Shown here one piece after another: positions 1 to 11,193 of a DNA stretch of 64,000 bases. The DNA lies in assembly GCA_916048095.2 (NCBI GenBank), contig OU696575.1, positions 4,683,501 to 4,747,500 of the forward strand, read 5' to 3'. The notes beneath the pieces were generated by a model, which saw only the letters and a program-made list of their open reading frames with translations, did not search any database and was not told the origin of the DNA. Both the position numbers and the translations under genes were made by a program. Origin of the DNA: Sacculina carcini (taxonomy: Eukaryota > Arthropoda > Thecostraca > Sacculinidae). Each line of letters starts with the position of its first letter. The first letter of the stretch is position 1.

Positions 1-1922
1 TCAGTGTGGACGACAGAGGAACGCAGTGGAGCTCCTCCAGCGATGTGCACTGGTGGTCGACTTAGGCAGTCCGAGACGACGTTTCTGGGTCCGCTGATGT
101 GACGAATGTCCGTCGAGAACTCACTTATAAAGGCAAGCTGTCGCTGCACTCGAGGCGAACGTTCTGCCAAACTGATGAAGGCGTACGTGAGCGGTTTGTG
201 GTCAGTCCATAACTGTAAGCCAGGTCGACCCTCCAGCAGGTGATGAAACCGTCTGATGGCACTGAAGAGCGCATACAGCTCTTTGTCACCCGTGCACTAG
301 TGTAGTTGGGCACCTTGTAGCTTGCGAGAGTGATACGCCAAGGGAACCCAGATTCCACGCTGTTTCTGCAGGATTACTGCTCCCACGGCTGTGTCTGACG
401 CATCAGCCACGACCCAGGTCGGGGCGTCGTTCCACGGGAACGCCAGACGGGACGCATTGGCCAGTGCACGCTTGCTTGATTCGAAAGCGGACATCTGTGC
501 ATCCGTCCAGTGTAATGTACGTCGGCTGAGTCTACAGGCGTCGTGAAGTGGCTGCAACAAAGTCGCGATGTGTGGGATGAAGCGATGAAAATGATTAATC
601 ATTCCAAGATATCGCTTGCATTCGTTGACACTGACAGGCGGGGACATAGCTACGAGATCAGCAACTTTATCCGGCAGCGGTTCGATGCCGAGCGCAGACA
701 CTTTGAGGCCGAGAAAACGCACCTCAGACCGACCGAAGACGCATTTCTCTGGCTTCACAACGAGACCCGCTGTCCGGAGACGGCGAAATAACTCACTCAA
801 GTCGCGGCGGTGTTGATCGGCGTTGGGTGAGTACACGAGAATGTCGTCGATGTACACATAGACGTTGGACATGCATCGGAGCACTGAATCCATCAGCCGC
901 TGAAATGTCTGTGCGGCGTTAGACAGACCAAAGGGCATGCGCCGGTACTCAAACAAACCGAATCGAGTCGTGATGGCTGTCTTCTTCTGGTCTGGTCCGT
1001 GCACAGGGACTTGAGCAAAGGCTCTTGCGAGGTCCACGGTGCTGAACGTCGTTGCCCCACTCAGCCGGTCTGCGAACGTCTGAAGGTGAGGAACCGGATA
1101 GCGGTCAGGAACGGTCAGCGCGTTGAGACACTCGTAGCATCCTACCATGCGATATGATTTCCCTCCGTCCCTCTCAACGAGATGGATAGGGCTGGACCAC
1201 TGCGAAGATGACGGCACTAAAATGCCTTGCCCGACCAGATAATCCAGCTCTCTCTTGGCTGCAGCTAGTTTCGCTGGCATGAGACGGCGTGGCCGGGCGT
1301 ATACTGGGTTGCCACGTGTCGTGATTCGATGTTTCACGCCCGGTATTCTAACAGCAGGGAAACCGGTCGGAAGGGTCGACAGCTGTTTGAACACTTCTGA
1401 CAGGCGTATGTCGGAAAAACGATCGTCATCTGCTTCGTACCGTTGGTCAGTCTGAACGTGCGCTAGTGATGGATGCCAGTCAGTGCGATGCCTGGAACCG
1501 GTGGTCGAGAGGAAGGTGGCGCTGTCTACTAATCGATGCCGGCGCATGTCGATCATCAGACCAAACTCTCGATGGAAATCCGCGCCGAGAATTGGTGTGG
1601 GCACCGCTGCTACAATGAACTCGAAGGTGTAAATACGACCTAGGCCTAGATCTACATCCATGCGGCGGCCAACTTCGTAGACTGGTATCGAAGTGCCGTT
1701 GGCAGCCCGGAGAGTCAGTCGTTGTAGGGCGCAGCGATTCACCTGGCCTGCAGGCAACAACGAAACCTCTGAGCCGCTGTCGACAAGATACCTGCGACCG
1801 GTGAGATCTGACACGTACAAAAGATGGCAATCGTGGTTGTTGCAGCCGGCCGTGGCCATTACCGTCGGCTGCTCCGTCCGTTCCCCGACATGTCTGTGTT
1901 GAAGGAGCATGACCCCAGACAC
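1..1922 (-). pseudogene. Element A pol (protease, RT, RNase H), CsRn1-like Ty3/gypsy
   Basis: A pol frame in the order aspartic protease (LVDSGSEVSLLPAG, with DSG for the usual DTG), then RT with CYECLNALT, FSTVDLARAF, MPFGLSNAAQTFQ and the catalytic YIDD, then RNase H starting VVADASDTAVGAV. An in-frame TAG at 297-299 interrupts RNase H. The same frame then continues GDKELYALFS and TDHKPLTYAF to the window edge. Integrase and the 3' LTR would lie before position 1. The protein is closest in layout to CsRn1/Kabuki-like elements and to element C here. It starts about 60 nt inside gag in the -1 frame, so a -1 frameshift is a plausible expression route. Confidence 0.88.
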
Positions 1923-2689
1923 TTGCGGGCGGATGGTCCGTACTTACGATGCAGGCGGCACCAGCGATTCACAAACGCATCAGACTGGGACGTCTCCTCG
2001 ATTGATAGTTGCCGCTGCTGTGACGCTTGCGGTCGCATGGATGTGCGAGACTCACGCATTGTCCGGGTACGTAGCGCAGCACTGACCTGCAAATAATCCT
2101 CGTCTTGGTCGGCGCTCGGGATCACCTGGGCCACAACAGAACTGGACGGCGATTCCAATTGATGATGGGCGTCAGCCCGAACAGCGACCTCACGGAGACA
2201 CTCTTTGTTCAGCCACTCGCGGCAGAGTGATTGGAGCGCCCCAGGCATTCTGCACAGGAACACTTCGCGGATAATTTCGTGGTCCGTGTCGTCTGGGTAC
2301 AGTGCTGCGAGGTCTCCAAATAACTCGGACGGCTTCCTCGATCCAAGTTGTCTCGGCAGATTCTCAAGTCGTCGAAGACGCTCTGTAGGTGTGAGTCGCA
2401 GTCTGTGTTGCCTGTGTTGGAGTTGGTCATAGCAGTCGGGGGCCAGCGGTGACTGCGACACAATATCCTTCACTAGCCTGAACTGAGCCGGCGGGAGTTT
2501 TGCGAGGACCTTGCGGAGTTTCGTGGCTTGTGTTGTGATGCCCCCATCAATGAGGAGGTTATCACACATTAACAGCCATGTATCAATGTCCATTTCATCG
2601 AAAGTGGGCAGTTCCACACGAATTGGGGCGCACAATCCCTCAGCCGTCTCAAAAGACATGGCAAATAATGAAAATGGAAGCGAGAGCAA
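1859..2689 (-). CDS. Element A gag, CsRn1-like
   Basis: An open 276-residue frame. The better start may be the internal Met of MSFETAEGL. The early part (LPTFDEMDIDTWL, KLRKVLAKLPPAQFRLV) is the capsid-like region of CsRn1-type Gag. Near the C-terminus is the atypical zinc motif CRLHRKYGPSARKCLGSC, C-x2-H-x9-C-x3-C, in place of the CCHC knuckle of most gypsy elements. It overlaps pol in another frame. Upstream are the primer-binding site and the 5' LTR. The frame is intact, but the element is truncated by the window and its pol is broken. Confidence 0.8.
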   Translation of the reverse strand: MLSLPFSLFAMSFETAEGLCAPIRVELPTFDEMDIDTWLLMCDNLLIDGGITTQATKLRKVLAKLPPAQFRLVKDIVSQSPLAPDCYDQLQHRQHRLRLTPTERLRRLENLPRQLGSRKPSELFGDLAALYPDDTDHEIIREVFLCRMPGALQSLCREWLNKECLREVAVRADAHHQLESPSSSVVAQVIPSADQDEDYLQVSAALRTRTMRESRTSMRPQASQQRQLSIEETSQSDAFVNRWCRLHRKYGPSARKCLGSCSFNTDMSGNGRSSRR

Positions 2690-2769
2690 TTATATAATCA
2701 ATAATGAATGTGAGAAACAGTCTCTCGAAATCTCACTTGCATAAAGCGAGAATAATCGGGGTAACCACT

Positions 2770-2926
2770 TGTAGCAGTTCGGCTAGATACACACACACGG
2801 GCGCGGTTGATGAACGAATGTATATTGTTAACAACAATGGCGGATGAATGATAAGCAAAACACATTAACGACGCACCACATACAAAACAATACAAATACA
2901 ATTAGTGTTGCCAGATCACTGGCTAC
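2770..2926 (-). repeat. Probable 5' LTR of element A
   Basis: A 157-bp sequence that, on the minus strand, begins TGTAGCC and ends GCTACA, giving matching inverted ends TGTAGC/GCTACA. It is followed after two bases by TGGTTACCCC at 2767-2758, which resembles the TGGTGACCCC site beside the LTR of element C. It cannot be checked against the 3' LTR, which lies outside the window. Confidence 0.5.
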
Positions 2927-2929
2927 ATA

Positions 2930-3095
2930 TACAAGGTCAGTGAGGCCTGGATTGTGCAGTTAGCATTTTCGGCAGCTTTTGACCGTGTGTCCCACTCGGC
3001 GTGTGGGCCGTCACGGCTTGTTGCAAAAACTGAATAACTGGAGTCAGTGGCCGCTTGTTGAGTGTCTTGCAATCATTTCTTTCCGATCGCGTACA
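2930..3095 (+). mobile_element. Fragment of LINE family G (RT)
   Basis: Translates, with a frameshift near the middle, as SEAWIVQLAFSAAFDRVSH, matching the RT segment SEAWIVQLDFSAAFDRVSH of LINE G at 22008-22229. It is a short decayed plus-strand fragment that abuts the outer end of the element A LTR. No start, stop or tail is preserved. Confidence 0.7.
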
Positions 3096-3292
3096 ACATA
3101 TTGTCATAGATAAAAACTATAGTGGCTAGCACAACATCGTGACATGTATCCTGCAGGAAAATATGTTGGGTACAATTTTGTTCAAAATTCACACCGCTGA
3201 CCTCTAAAAAAAACCCGACGCTGCCCTCTATAGTATAACCACACGTTGTAGTTCCATCTCCTACGGATAGACCACAGGTGCGTCGACCAATC

Positions 3293-3345
3293 AACAACAA
3301 CAACAACAAATGCATTTTCTATAGCGCACACAGTAATCAGAGGCG
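3293..3345 (-). repeat. Retroposon 3' tail with (TTG)n
   Basis: On the minus strand this reads CGCGCCTCTG, then GTGCGCTATAGAAAATGCAT and (TTG)n. Similar tails occur at 47265-47330, 47735-47785 (both plus) and 62008-62060 (minus). The shared GCGCTATA block before the TTG run suggests the 3' end of one SINE or LINE family. The body upstream is not recognisable. From 3346 to 3591 I see only AT-rich sequence. Confidence 0.5.
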
Positions 3346-3591
3346 CGAAACATGACAAATAAATGGACGAAAGAAAAAAAAGAGTTATGTAGCTCGGCGG
3401 GGGAGAGTCACAATGAGCAGTCGAAGAAAGTCAATATACATGGTAATATTAGAGTAAATATAGAGTAAATACATGAATATGAATGAATAAAAATAAAAAT
3501 ATAGAATTAGTTAACAAAATTATCCAATAAGTGAAAGTCAGTGAGGGCACAAACAAGCAAGTGGCAATATGAGGGCTAGCGCGTCGTTGGA

Positions 3592-4333
3592 TGTAGCGCG
3601 TCGCTGCGCGTATAGTGACCGCCTAGCCCGGACGTACTCACTGCAATCGCAAGAGCCCCACAGAGGGCGCGCGAGAGGCAGCGTACGCCGCGAGTACGTC
3701 CGGGACCTCCACCCGGACGTTTCTGCTGTTCGCGCACGCGACAAAAGGGCCACGAAAGGCGCGCGGGAAGCAGCAAAGCGCCGCTACTAGTTGCGCTACC
3801 GGTTTGCTCGGCAGAGAGGCCAAGCCGCCTTTGCACCAGAGAGAATGGACCCAAGGCTGGGAGCACGAAATAGCGGACAAGGAGAGGAACGCGAGGGCCC
3901 CGTGCTGTGCAATAATATTGGTGTGGGAAACACCAGCGTAAACCAGCACCTACTGACCGGATAGGTGGAGATGTCCGAGCGACCACACTCAGAATAACAC
4001 GACCGTTTATTTGAACGGTGATATGTGACAAAGAACGAGATCGCTACCGAACACTGCGATAATAAACGGTGTCAGGGATGCCGAAGTAACCCCTGCGCTA
4101 CTCTCATTTTGGCTCGACACATGACCCGATAAAAACTTATACAGGCGATACAGCAATGTGCCAGCAAGACATGTGAGACAACATTAAAACAGTTTGCAAT
4201 GATAATTACAACAGTTACACCGGCGCTATACATGATATGCATATTAAACAACAAAAACAAACAATGTATGTGTACGCATATCGCACCGCCACCTATCGGC
4301 AAAACACTCGTCACACGTACGGATGCCGCTACA
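3592..4333 (-). repeat. LTR in minus orientation, 742 bp
   Basis: On the minus strand it starts TGTAGCGGC and ends GCGCTACA, with matching ends TGTAGC/GCTACA. A purine-rich tract, GACGGGGAGGGGTAG, sits immediately before its start, as a polypurine tract should before a 3' LTR. The last ~95 bp (3592-3690) match 9072-9166 in inverted orientation, so it is the LTR type of element B. No minus-strand coding sequence lies behind the tract: after about 80 bp the DNA becomes plus-strand element B. Confidence 0.7.
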
Positions 4334-4348
4334 CTACCCCTCCCCGTC
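4334..4348 (-). promoter_or_regulatory. Polypurine tract
   Basis: The minus-strand sequence GACGGGGAGGGGTAG directly precedes the LTR start. In LTR elements this tract primes plus-strand DNA synthesis. It indicates that the LTR at 3592-4333 was the 3' LTR of a minus-strand element. Confidence 0.55.
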
Positions 4349-4425
4349 AGAGTCTAACATGAATGAGACTCGATAGCGCGCTGGCGGTCGGACTTCTCTC
4401 CCCGAACGTGTGTAGAGGATTGATC

Positions 4426-7400
4426 GAGCCGCTGACCAACACACAGGTCACAGCGGGCTCCAGCTGTCTGAGCCTCGTCGTCCATCTTCCGCCACGCCAC
4501 GACCGCGCTCTCGCTCCCGCTCGCGCAATCGCCGACCGGTAGAAGCATCACGCGCCAACACCAGGGTCTCCAACATCTGCTGGTACCACCGTCGCTTCGG
4601 CAGTGATGCAGAGCGCTGCACAGCACCCTGCAGCTGGTCCCAGGCGCAGCCGGGAAATTAGCATACCTGCAGCGCGAAGCACCTGCAGCTGTGGGCAAGC
4701 GGCCAAAAACGGTGCCCCTCTTCTACATAGAAGACCACGAGACTCGCCAACGCTCTCGGCACGGGTGCGCAAGTGATCGTCGTACCTCCATATGTGCATC
4801 CTGCTCGACCACTCTCCGAGTCCAGCGCAAAACTGCTGGCCGCCAACGGCACTCTTGTCGAAGTCCATGGCACGCGAAACATCACCGTGTCATTCGGCGA
4901 GGGTTCTCCGATGAGCTGGACGTTCATCGTCGCTGACATGCCGCTCAACATTATTGGTGCTGACCTGCTTGCGCATCACCGACTGGCAGTGGATGTCTAT
5001 AAGCGCGAGCTGCGCGACGCCAGCGGGCGTGTCCGTGCTCGCGGCGCGGAGTGCTCTGAGCCTTCATCGGTAATCCGGTGCCTCATCGAGCCTCCTGAAA
5101 GCTTCCAGACGCTCATCCAGCAGTTAACTGGCGTCGTTCGCCCGCCGAGCGAGCCGTTTCCGCTCCGCCATACGGTAACTAATCACATCGAGACCAGCGG
5201 CCCGCCGAAATTCTCTCGCCAGCGGCGCCTGCCTCCGGACCGCCTCGCCATTGCCAAGAACGCATTTGCTGAAATGCAGAGGCTAGGCGTGATGCGGCCG
5301 TCGAGTTGCAGCTGGGCAGCATCGCTGCACATGGTGCCGAAGAAAGAGCCGGGCGAGTGGCGACCATGCGGCGACTACCGTGCGCTCAATGCCTGCACAG
5401 CTCCTGAAAAGTACTCGATTCCGTACCTGCAGGACTTCATCAGTGACCTCGCTTGATGCACGGTTTTCACTACCTTCGATCTGGTCCGTGCATATAACCA
5501 GATCCCGGTGGAGCCAGCGGACATACCGAAGACTGCCGTGACGACGCCATTCGGTTTGTACGAGGCGACACGCATGCCTTTTGGCTTGCGGAACGCGGCG
5601 CAGACGATGCAGCGCTTCATCGACGAAGTGCTACGCGGGCTGCCTCACGTCTACGCTTACATCGATGACATCCTCATCGGCAGCCCAACCATCGCTGAGC
5701 ATGAGCGTGACGTGAAGGCAGTCCTCGAACGGCTGCAAAAGTACGGTGTGTTCATAAACCCCCGGAAGTGCACCTACGCCGCGTCCGCCGTGTCTTTCCT
5801 TGGGCATCGCCTCTCTGCCGACGGTATCCCACCTATCCCGGAAAAGACACAGGACATCGTGTCTTTCCCTATGCCGCAGACATAAGCCCAGCTACGCCGC
5901 TTCCTCAGCATGCTGGTGTTCTACCACCGGCTTCTGCCAGCAGCTGCATCTCAACTCCAGCCGCGGCATGGACTGTTCGTTCCGGCAGGAAAGCGGTCTC
6001 GTCTGCCAGTCAAGTGGACGACTCAAGCAGAAGACGCATTCTCCGCAGCGAAACTGCAGATGGCCAACGCTGTTCGCCTGGCTGACCCCGTCAAGGTGGC
6101 TCATATCAGTCTCCAGGTTGATGCTTCAAACACAGCCGTCGGCGCCGTTCTGCAGCAGTTCGTCGACCAGCAGTGGCAGCCACTGTGCTTTTTCTCCAAA
6201 GCACTGCGCCCTGCTGAACGCCGTTACAGCGCCTTCGGTCGCGAGCTGCTTGCGGTGTACCTGGCCATCCGCAGGTTTCGCTACTCTGTGGAGGGCCGGC
6301 ATTTCATCGTCTTCACGGACCACCGACCACTGGTGGGAGCGGTCAACTCACCATCTGATCGCTACTCGCCCCGTGAAGTTCGTCACCTCGACTTTGTCGC
6401 CCAATTTACTACCGATGCGCCTGGAGCCGTGCCTGGATCATGTGCCAGGAGCCGAGAATGTTGTCGCCGACACCTTGTCTCGCGTCATCAACATGCTGCA
6501 GGTGCCGCACCCGCCGCTGCACGACTTCGACGCTCTGGCAGACGCGCAGCAGACTGACCCTGGGATAACGGCATTCGTTGACCAGCCGTACTCGCTGCAG
6601 CTCCGCCACATTAAGCTGCCCAGCGGTGCAAAACTGCTCTGCGATGAGTCGACGGGGTGGTCACGGCCAGTGATACCAACTGCACTACGGTGTCGATGCT
6701 TTGATCTCTGGCACATCTCACATCCCGGCGTTCGAGCGACACGTCATCTCATCACGCTCCGCTGTGTGAGGCCAGACATGCACCGTGACATCGCACGATG
6801 GACGCAAGCGTGCATACCCTGTTAGAGTTCGAAGGTGCAACGGCATACCCGCACTCCGCCAGCCGAGTTCAAACTGCCGAGCGAGCGTTTCCAGCATGTA
6901 CATGCCGACATCGTGGGTCCGTTGCCGCCATCGAATGGTAACATTTACATGTTCACATGTATATGTCGTTACACCAGATGGGCGGAAGCGACGCCGATAC
7001 CCGATGTTCGAGCCGAAACAGTGTGCGACGCTTTCGTCTCCAGCTGGATCGCGCGTTTCGGAGTGCCGGATATCGTCACAACCGACAGAGGAGCGCAGTT
7101 CACCAGCGCTCAATGGCGACAACTCTGCGACGTCCTGGGCTGCAAACACTCCACTACGACCAGCTACCATCCGGCCATCAACGGTCTAGTCGAGCGCTTT
7201 CACCGTCAGCTCTAGGCGGGTCTCCGTGCGCATCAAAACACCAAGTGGACGAGCACGCTGCCCGCGGTCCCTCTCGGTATACGCACGAGCGTCAAGGCCG
7301 ATCTGCAAACGTCGCCGGCCGAGCTGGTGTACGGAGCGCCTCTCAAACTATCCGGTGAGTTGGTGACATCGGCACAAGGCAATGGCACACACTTGCCACC

Positions 7401-7561
7401 AGCATCGTATGCTGAGGTCTTGCTGCGCACTTTGAGCCGCCTAAGGCCGGTTCCACCTCGACTGACTCATCGGAGCTCCTACATACCTCGTGGCCTGGAC
7501 ACCTGCACACATGTGTTTGTTCGCCACGGAGGACACCGCCTGGACTACTACTCGCCGCCAT
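4426..7561 (+). pseudogene. Element B: end of gag plus pol, Ty3/gypsy (CsRn1-like)
   Basis: A GC-rich plus-strand remnant. It starts in the gag tail with the zinc motif CWYHRRFGSDAERCTAPC, then a frameshifted protease, RT ([48 protein letters not shown]), RNase H (LQVDASNTAVGAV, VFTDHRPLVGAV), the H2C2-type linker, and integrase with VHADIVGP, TTDRGAQF and NGLVERF (D, D, E all present). The RT to mid-RNase H part is one frame with stops at 5454 and 5883. After a frameshift near 6415 the rest reads in another frame, with stops at 6823 and 7213. It ends abruptly after the conserved HVFVRH segment beyond integrase, where gag begins again. Confidence 0.85.
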
Positions 7562-8719
7562 GTCTGCACCCGATGCCGCAGGAAATTCAGCCGCCTGCGA
7601 GGGACGACCGACACTGCGACAACCTCAAGCGGACGGCCCGTCAGCACTGACGCCCCGCTTCAGACCGGCAAACCGATGGCGTCCTTCCGTCTGCCGCCTT
7701 TCTCCGCCGAGGAATCAGATCTCTGGCTGACCCAGGTAGAGTTCGCCCTGGAGGTATCTGGTTTGGAGGACGATCGCAGCCGCCTCAAACTCCTGGCGGC
7801 CAGCCTGCCCATCACGGTGGCCTCACAGGTCAGGGACGTCATCCTCCGACCAGCGGCGACCTTCGCTGAACTGTGCGCCGCCCTCAGCACTTGCCTGGCC
7901 ACTACACGTGCGTCAAGGCTAGAGGCTCTACTGCGGCATCAGCAGTTGGGCGACTAGCGGCCATCGCAGTTCCTGCGCAACTTGCGAAACGAGCTGACTG
8001 TGGCTGGGGACTCGAGCGACACTGGCCTGTTGCGGACGCTTTTTCTGCAGCGCCTGCCTCAGTCTGTGCGGGCGGCCCTGTCGCTGTTGCCGGAAGACGC
8101 CCAGCTGGACGACCTGGAGCTCGCGGCTGACCGATTTGTCGCCGCCACTGCTTAGCAGCCATCTAGCGCATGGCCAGTGAGCGCCGTCGCCTCCACAGAT
8201 GGGCCCACGCTACCACGCGACACGCCCGCCTCCAACGTCGCAGCAAACGGGGCAGACTTGGACACTTTAGTGGCCACTGTTGCCAGCCTTATGAGGGAGC
8301 TCCAGCTGTCTCGAGCCGCTGACCGACACACAGGTCACAGCGGGCTCCAGCTGTCTGAGCCTCGTCGTCCATCCTCCGCCACGCCACGACCGCGTTCTCG
8401 CTCCCGCTTGCGCAGTCGCCGACCGGTCGAAGCAACGCGCGCCAACACCAGGGATTCCAACATCTGCTGGTACCACCGTCGTTTCGGCAGTGATGCAGAG
8501 CGCTGCACAGCACCATGCAGCTGGTACCAGGTGCAGCCGGTGAAACTAGCATGCCTGCAGCGCGAAGCACCTGCAGCTGTGGGCAAGCGGCCGAAACCGG
8601 TGCCACTCTTTTACGTGGAGGACCACGAGACTCGCCAACGCTTCCTGGTCGACACGGGTGCGCAAGTGAGCGTCGTGCCTCCATCTGCGCATCCTGCCCG
8701 ACCACTCTCCGAATCACTC
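7562..8719 (+). pseudogene. Element B second block: gag and protease start
   Basis: Lies directly after the truncated pol, the reverse of the normal gag-pol order. ATG at 7562 opens MSAPDAAGNS; after a frameshift the capsid region reads MASFRLPPFSAEESDLWLTQ, with a stop at 7957, then a second frame. The 8177-8854 frame contains the arginine-rich linker, the zinc motif CWYHRRFGSDAERCTAPC, and a protease start RFLVDTGAQVSVVPPS with DTG intact, unlike the damaged first copy at 4740-4790. It stops being protease after LSES at about 8716, where a third copy of the gag linker begins. Confidence 0.75.
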
Positions 8720-9071
8720 GAGCCGCTGACCGACACACTGGTCATAGCGAGCTCAAGCTGTCTGAGCCTCGGCGTTCTTCTTCTGTCACACCTGAGCTTC
8801 TGTGTCCATCTCATACGGTGTTTCAACCTCACTCTCGTAGCGTCTACCGGTTGAGGCAGCGAGCCCAAGCACCAGCATTGTACGCTGACGCTTCGCGAGA
8901 CAACATGAGTCGACTGAGACCGGGGCAATCGCTACAGTCTCAACCAAGACGCAATACATCGGCCGAACAACACGGCGCAACACAACGAGACCGACAGCCC
9001 AGTGACCGTACTCCGACAACACGGTTTCAGCGTCCCATAGTGGCCACTACAACCCCGAATACTCGCGGCCT
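8720..9071 (+). repeat. Third copy of the gag linker segment of element B
   Basis: The motif GAGCCGCTGACC, followed by ACACACAGGTCA-like and AGCTGTCTGAGCCTCG sequence, occurs at 4426, 8313 and 8720. This third copy runs through a Ser/Arg/Gln-rich frame to about 9071. There is no zinc motif here. It looks like a rearranged gag linker, not a gene. Confidence 0.6.
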
Positions 9072-9166
9072 ACGCGCCTCTCGCGCGCCCTCTGTGGGGC
9101 TCTTGCGATTGCCGTGAGTACGTCCGGGCTAGGCGGTCACTATACGCGCAACATCGCGCTACACGA
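9072..9166 (+). repeat. LTR 3' end of element B
   Basis: Reads to GCGCTACA on the plus strand and matches the end of the LTR at 3592-3690 in inverted orientation. It carries the same blocks CTCTGTGGGGCTCTTGCGAT and AGTACGTCCGGGCTAGGCGG. Only about 95 bp are kept. LINE sequence starts right after it. Confidence 0.7.
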
Positions 9167-10620
9167 TTTTTTCTCCAGTATGTGAGGAGGTAGATAATTA
9201 TATACACGAGGAGCAGAGAAGAACAATGACTTACCGGACCAGCTGGATGCATGGAGAGCAGGAGGGGAGACGAGGAGAACAGGACGACGGCTAGATGCAT
9301 TGGTGTTACAGGTTAGTAGCGAATACAGGTAGGCATGCGGATAAGACGTGTAAAGAAGTTTATATACAATACAACATAGCTTAAAATGAATCCTAGAGAC
9401 AGCGGGCAGCCAACTGAGATTGTGAATGTGAGCGGAGGTAGGTGTTCAGGGGGGGAGACGTAACACAAATATGCACGAGAGGTTGATGATAGACTGGAGG
9501 GAGCGAATATACTTTTCAGGTAGATGGAAAAATAAAGAGTTACAATAATCAATATGTGAGAATATATATAAATTTAGAAGGAGAAGAGCGGATGCCTTGT
9601 CTATGTATGGGTGTATAGGGTAAAATTGTCGTAGGGTGAAACGGCAGGAACGATTCATGTACGAGAAATGTTTGCAGAAATCGAGGGATACCCAAAAAAT
9701 ACCTAGGTTTCGGATGAGGGACGAGAGAGGCAGATCAAATGAGCAAGGGGCAATTCTGGGGGGATGAAACAAAATATATTCCGTTTTGTCAGGGTTCAGT
9801 AAAAGTTTTCTGGAGGACGCCCATGCAGAAATGTGTGATAAGTGTTGACCGACCAGACCAAGTTTAGAAAGAGAGAAAGGAAAGTAAATTTTAATGTCGT
9901 CCGCGTAAATATGAAATGAGATAGGATAAGAGCGAAGATTAGAGCAAAGAGAAGAAACAAAGATTGAATAGAAGGGGACCGAGAAGAGAGCCTTGGGGAA
10001 CACCGGATTTGAGAGGTACATGAGTAGAAAATTATGCATTGGAGCGTACAGCAAAGGTCCTGTCAGTCAGATAGGAAGACAGGAGATTTAGGGCAGAAGA
10101 TGAAAGGCCAACGTGAGCAAGATCTTGACAGATAATAGAATGATCGACGAGGTCAAAAGCAGAAGATAAATCCAGGGAAATAAAGAGGACAGAGTCGCCG
10201 GTAGAGAAAGAAGTGAACATATCATTTAAGAGGGAAAGAAGAAAAGTTTCAGTGGAGTGATTAGAAATAAAACGGGATTGACAAGAATCAAGGGCTGAAT
10301 TTATACAAGGTCACAGCTGGAGCAGAATAGCGGCTTCCAGGAGCTTGGATGGGAGAGGAAAAAGAGATATTGGCCCATAGCTGCTGGGAAGGGAAAGGTC
10401 CAGGGAATGTTTTTAGAATAGGATAGACAATTGCGTGTTTAGATGCCAGAAAAGTTCCATGGAGGAAAGGAGAGTTAATAAAGTGAGTGAGTAAAAGAGC
10501 GAGAAGAATGACGGAGTCCGAAAGTGCCTTAAAATGATAAGGTCAGAGGGAGATAAGGAGATATCGGAAGACGAGAAAGTCAACGGCAGTGAAGAGGACG
10601 GCAGTTTTGATTTGGCTTTG

Positions 10621-11036
10621 TGTAATATTAAAAAAATGTATGTGCAAATATCAAAACGCAAGCCAGCACGCAACACTATCACACACACCACGATCACTCC
10701 ATCACACACCACAATCACAATCACACCACACGATCACTATATCACACAGCTACCACGCAACGCTCTTACGCCCAGCTCACACACAACAACCGTCCTCTAC
10801 GCATATCAAATTCGCTCCCCTACACACACGCACGTACACACACACACATGCACGTACACCTAGTCAACTCAACGAAACGAGCGAGAATCACACATACAAT
10901 CCACACTTTTAGCCATACTAAATGCGACAAAAGCACACACGCATACACACGCGCATACACACACACACGCACACGCACACTCACACATTACTCGCGTTAT
11001 CTCTCTCACAATACAAACACAATACACAACACAACA
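10621..11036 (-). repeat. 3' LTR of element F
   Basis: 416 bp, TGTTGTG to AATATTACA on the minus strand, nearly identical to 12500-12908. It is preceded in element sense by the purine-rich GGCGGAGG. Much of it is CA-rich simple repeat, and the two copies differ mainly there. Confidence 0.88.
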
Positions 11037-11193
11037 CCTCCGCCTGTTTCCAAAGAAACAAATACAAACAACTAAAATAAACAATGCGAAGCAAAATCCC
11101 GACAAAACTTTCACGACCAACGATGGCCCAGCTAAACGCAGACAAAACTTAGTAAGGGCGACAACACTGCACAATACGCAACACCATACAAAA

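Noticed and set aside
125-358. Short ORF overlapping element A RNase H
   Set aside because: The RNase H frame continues past the TAG at 297 in the original frame; this ORF is a shadow.
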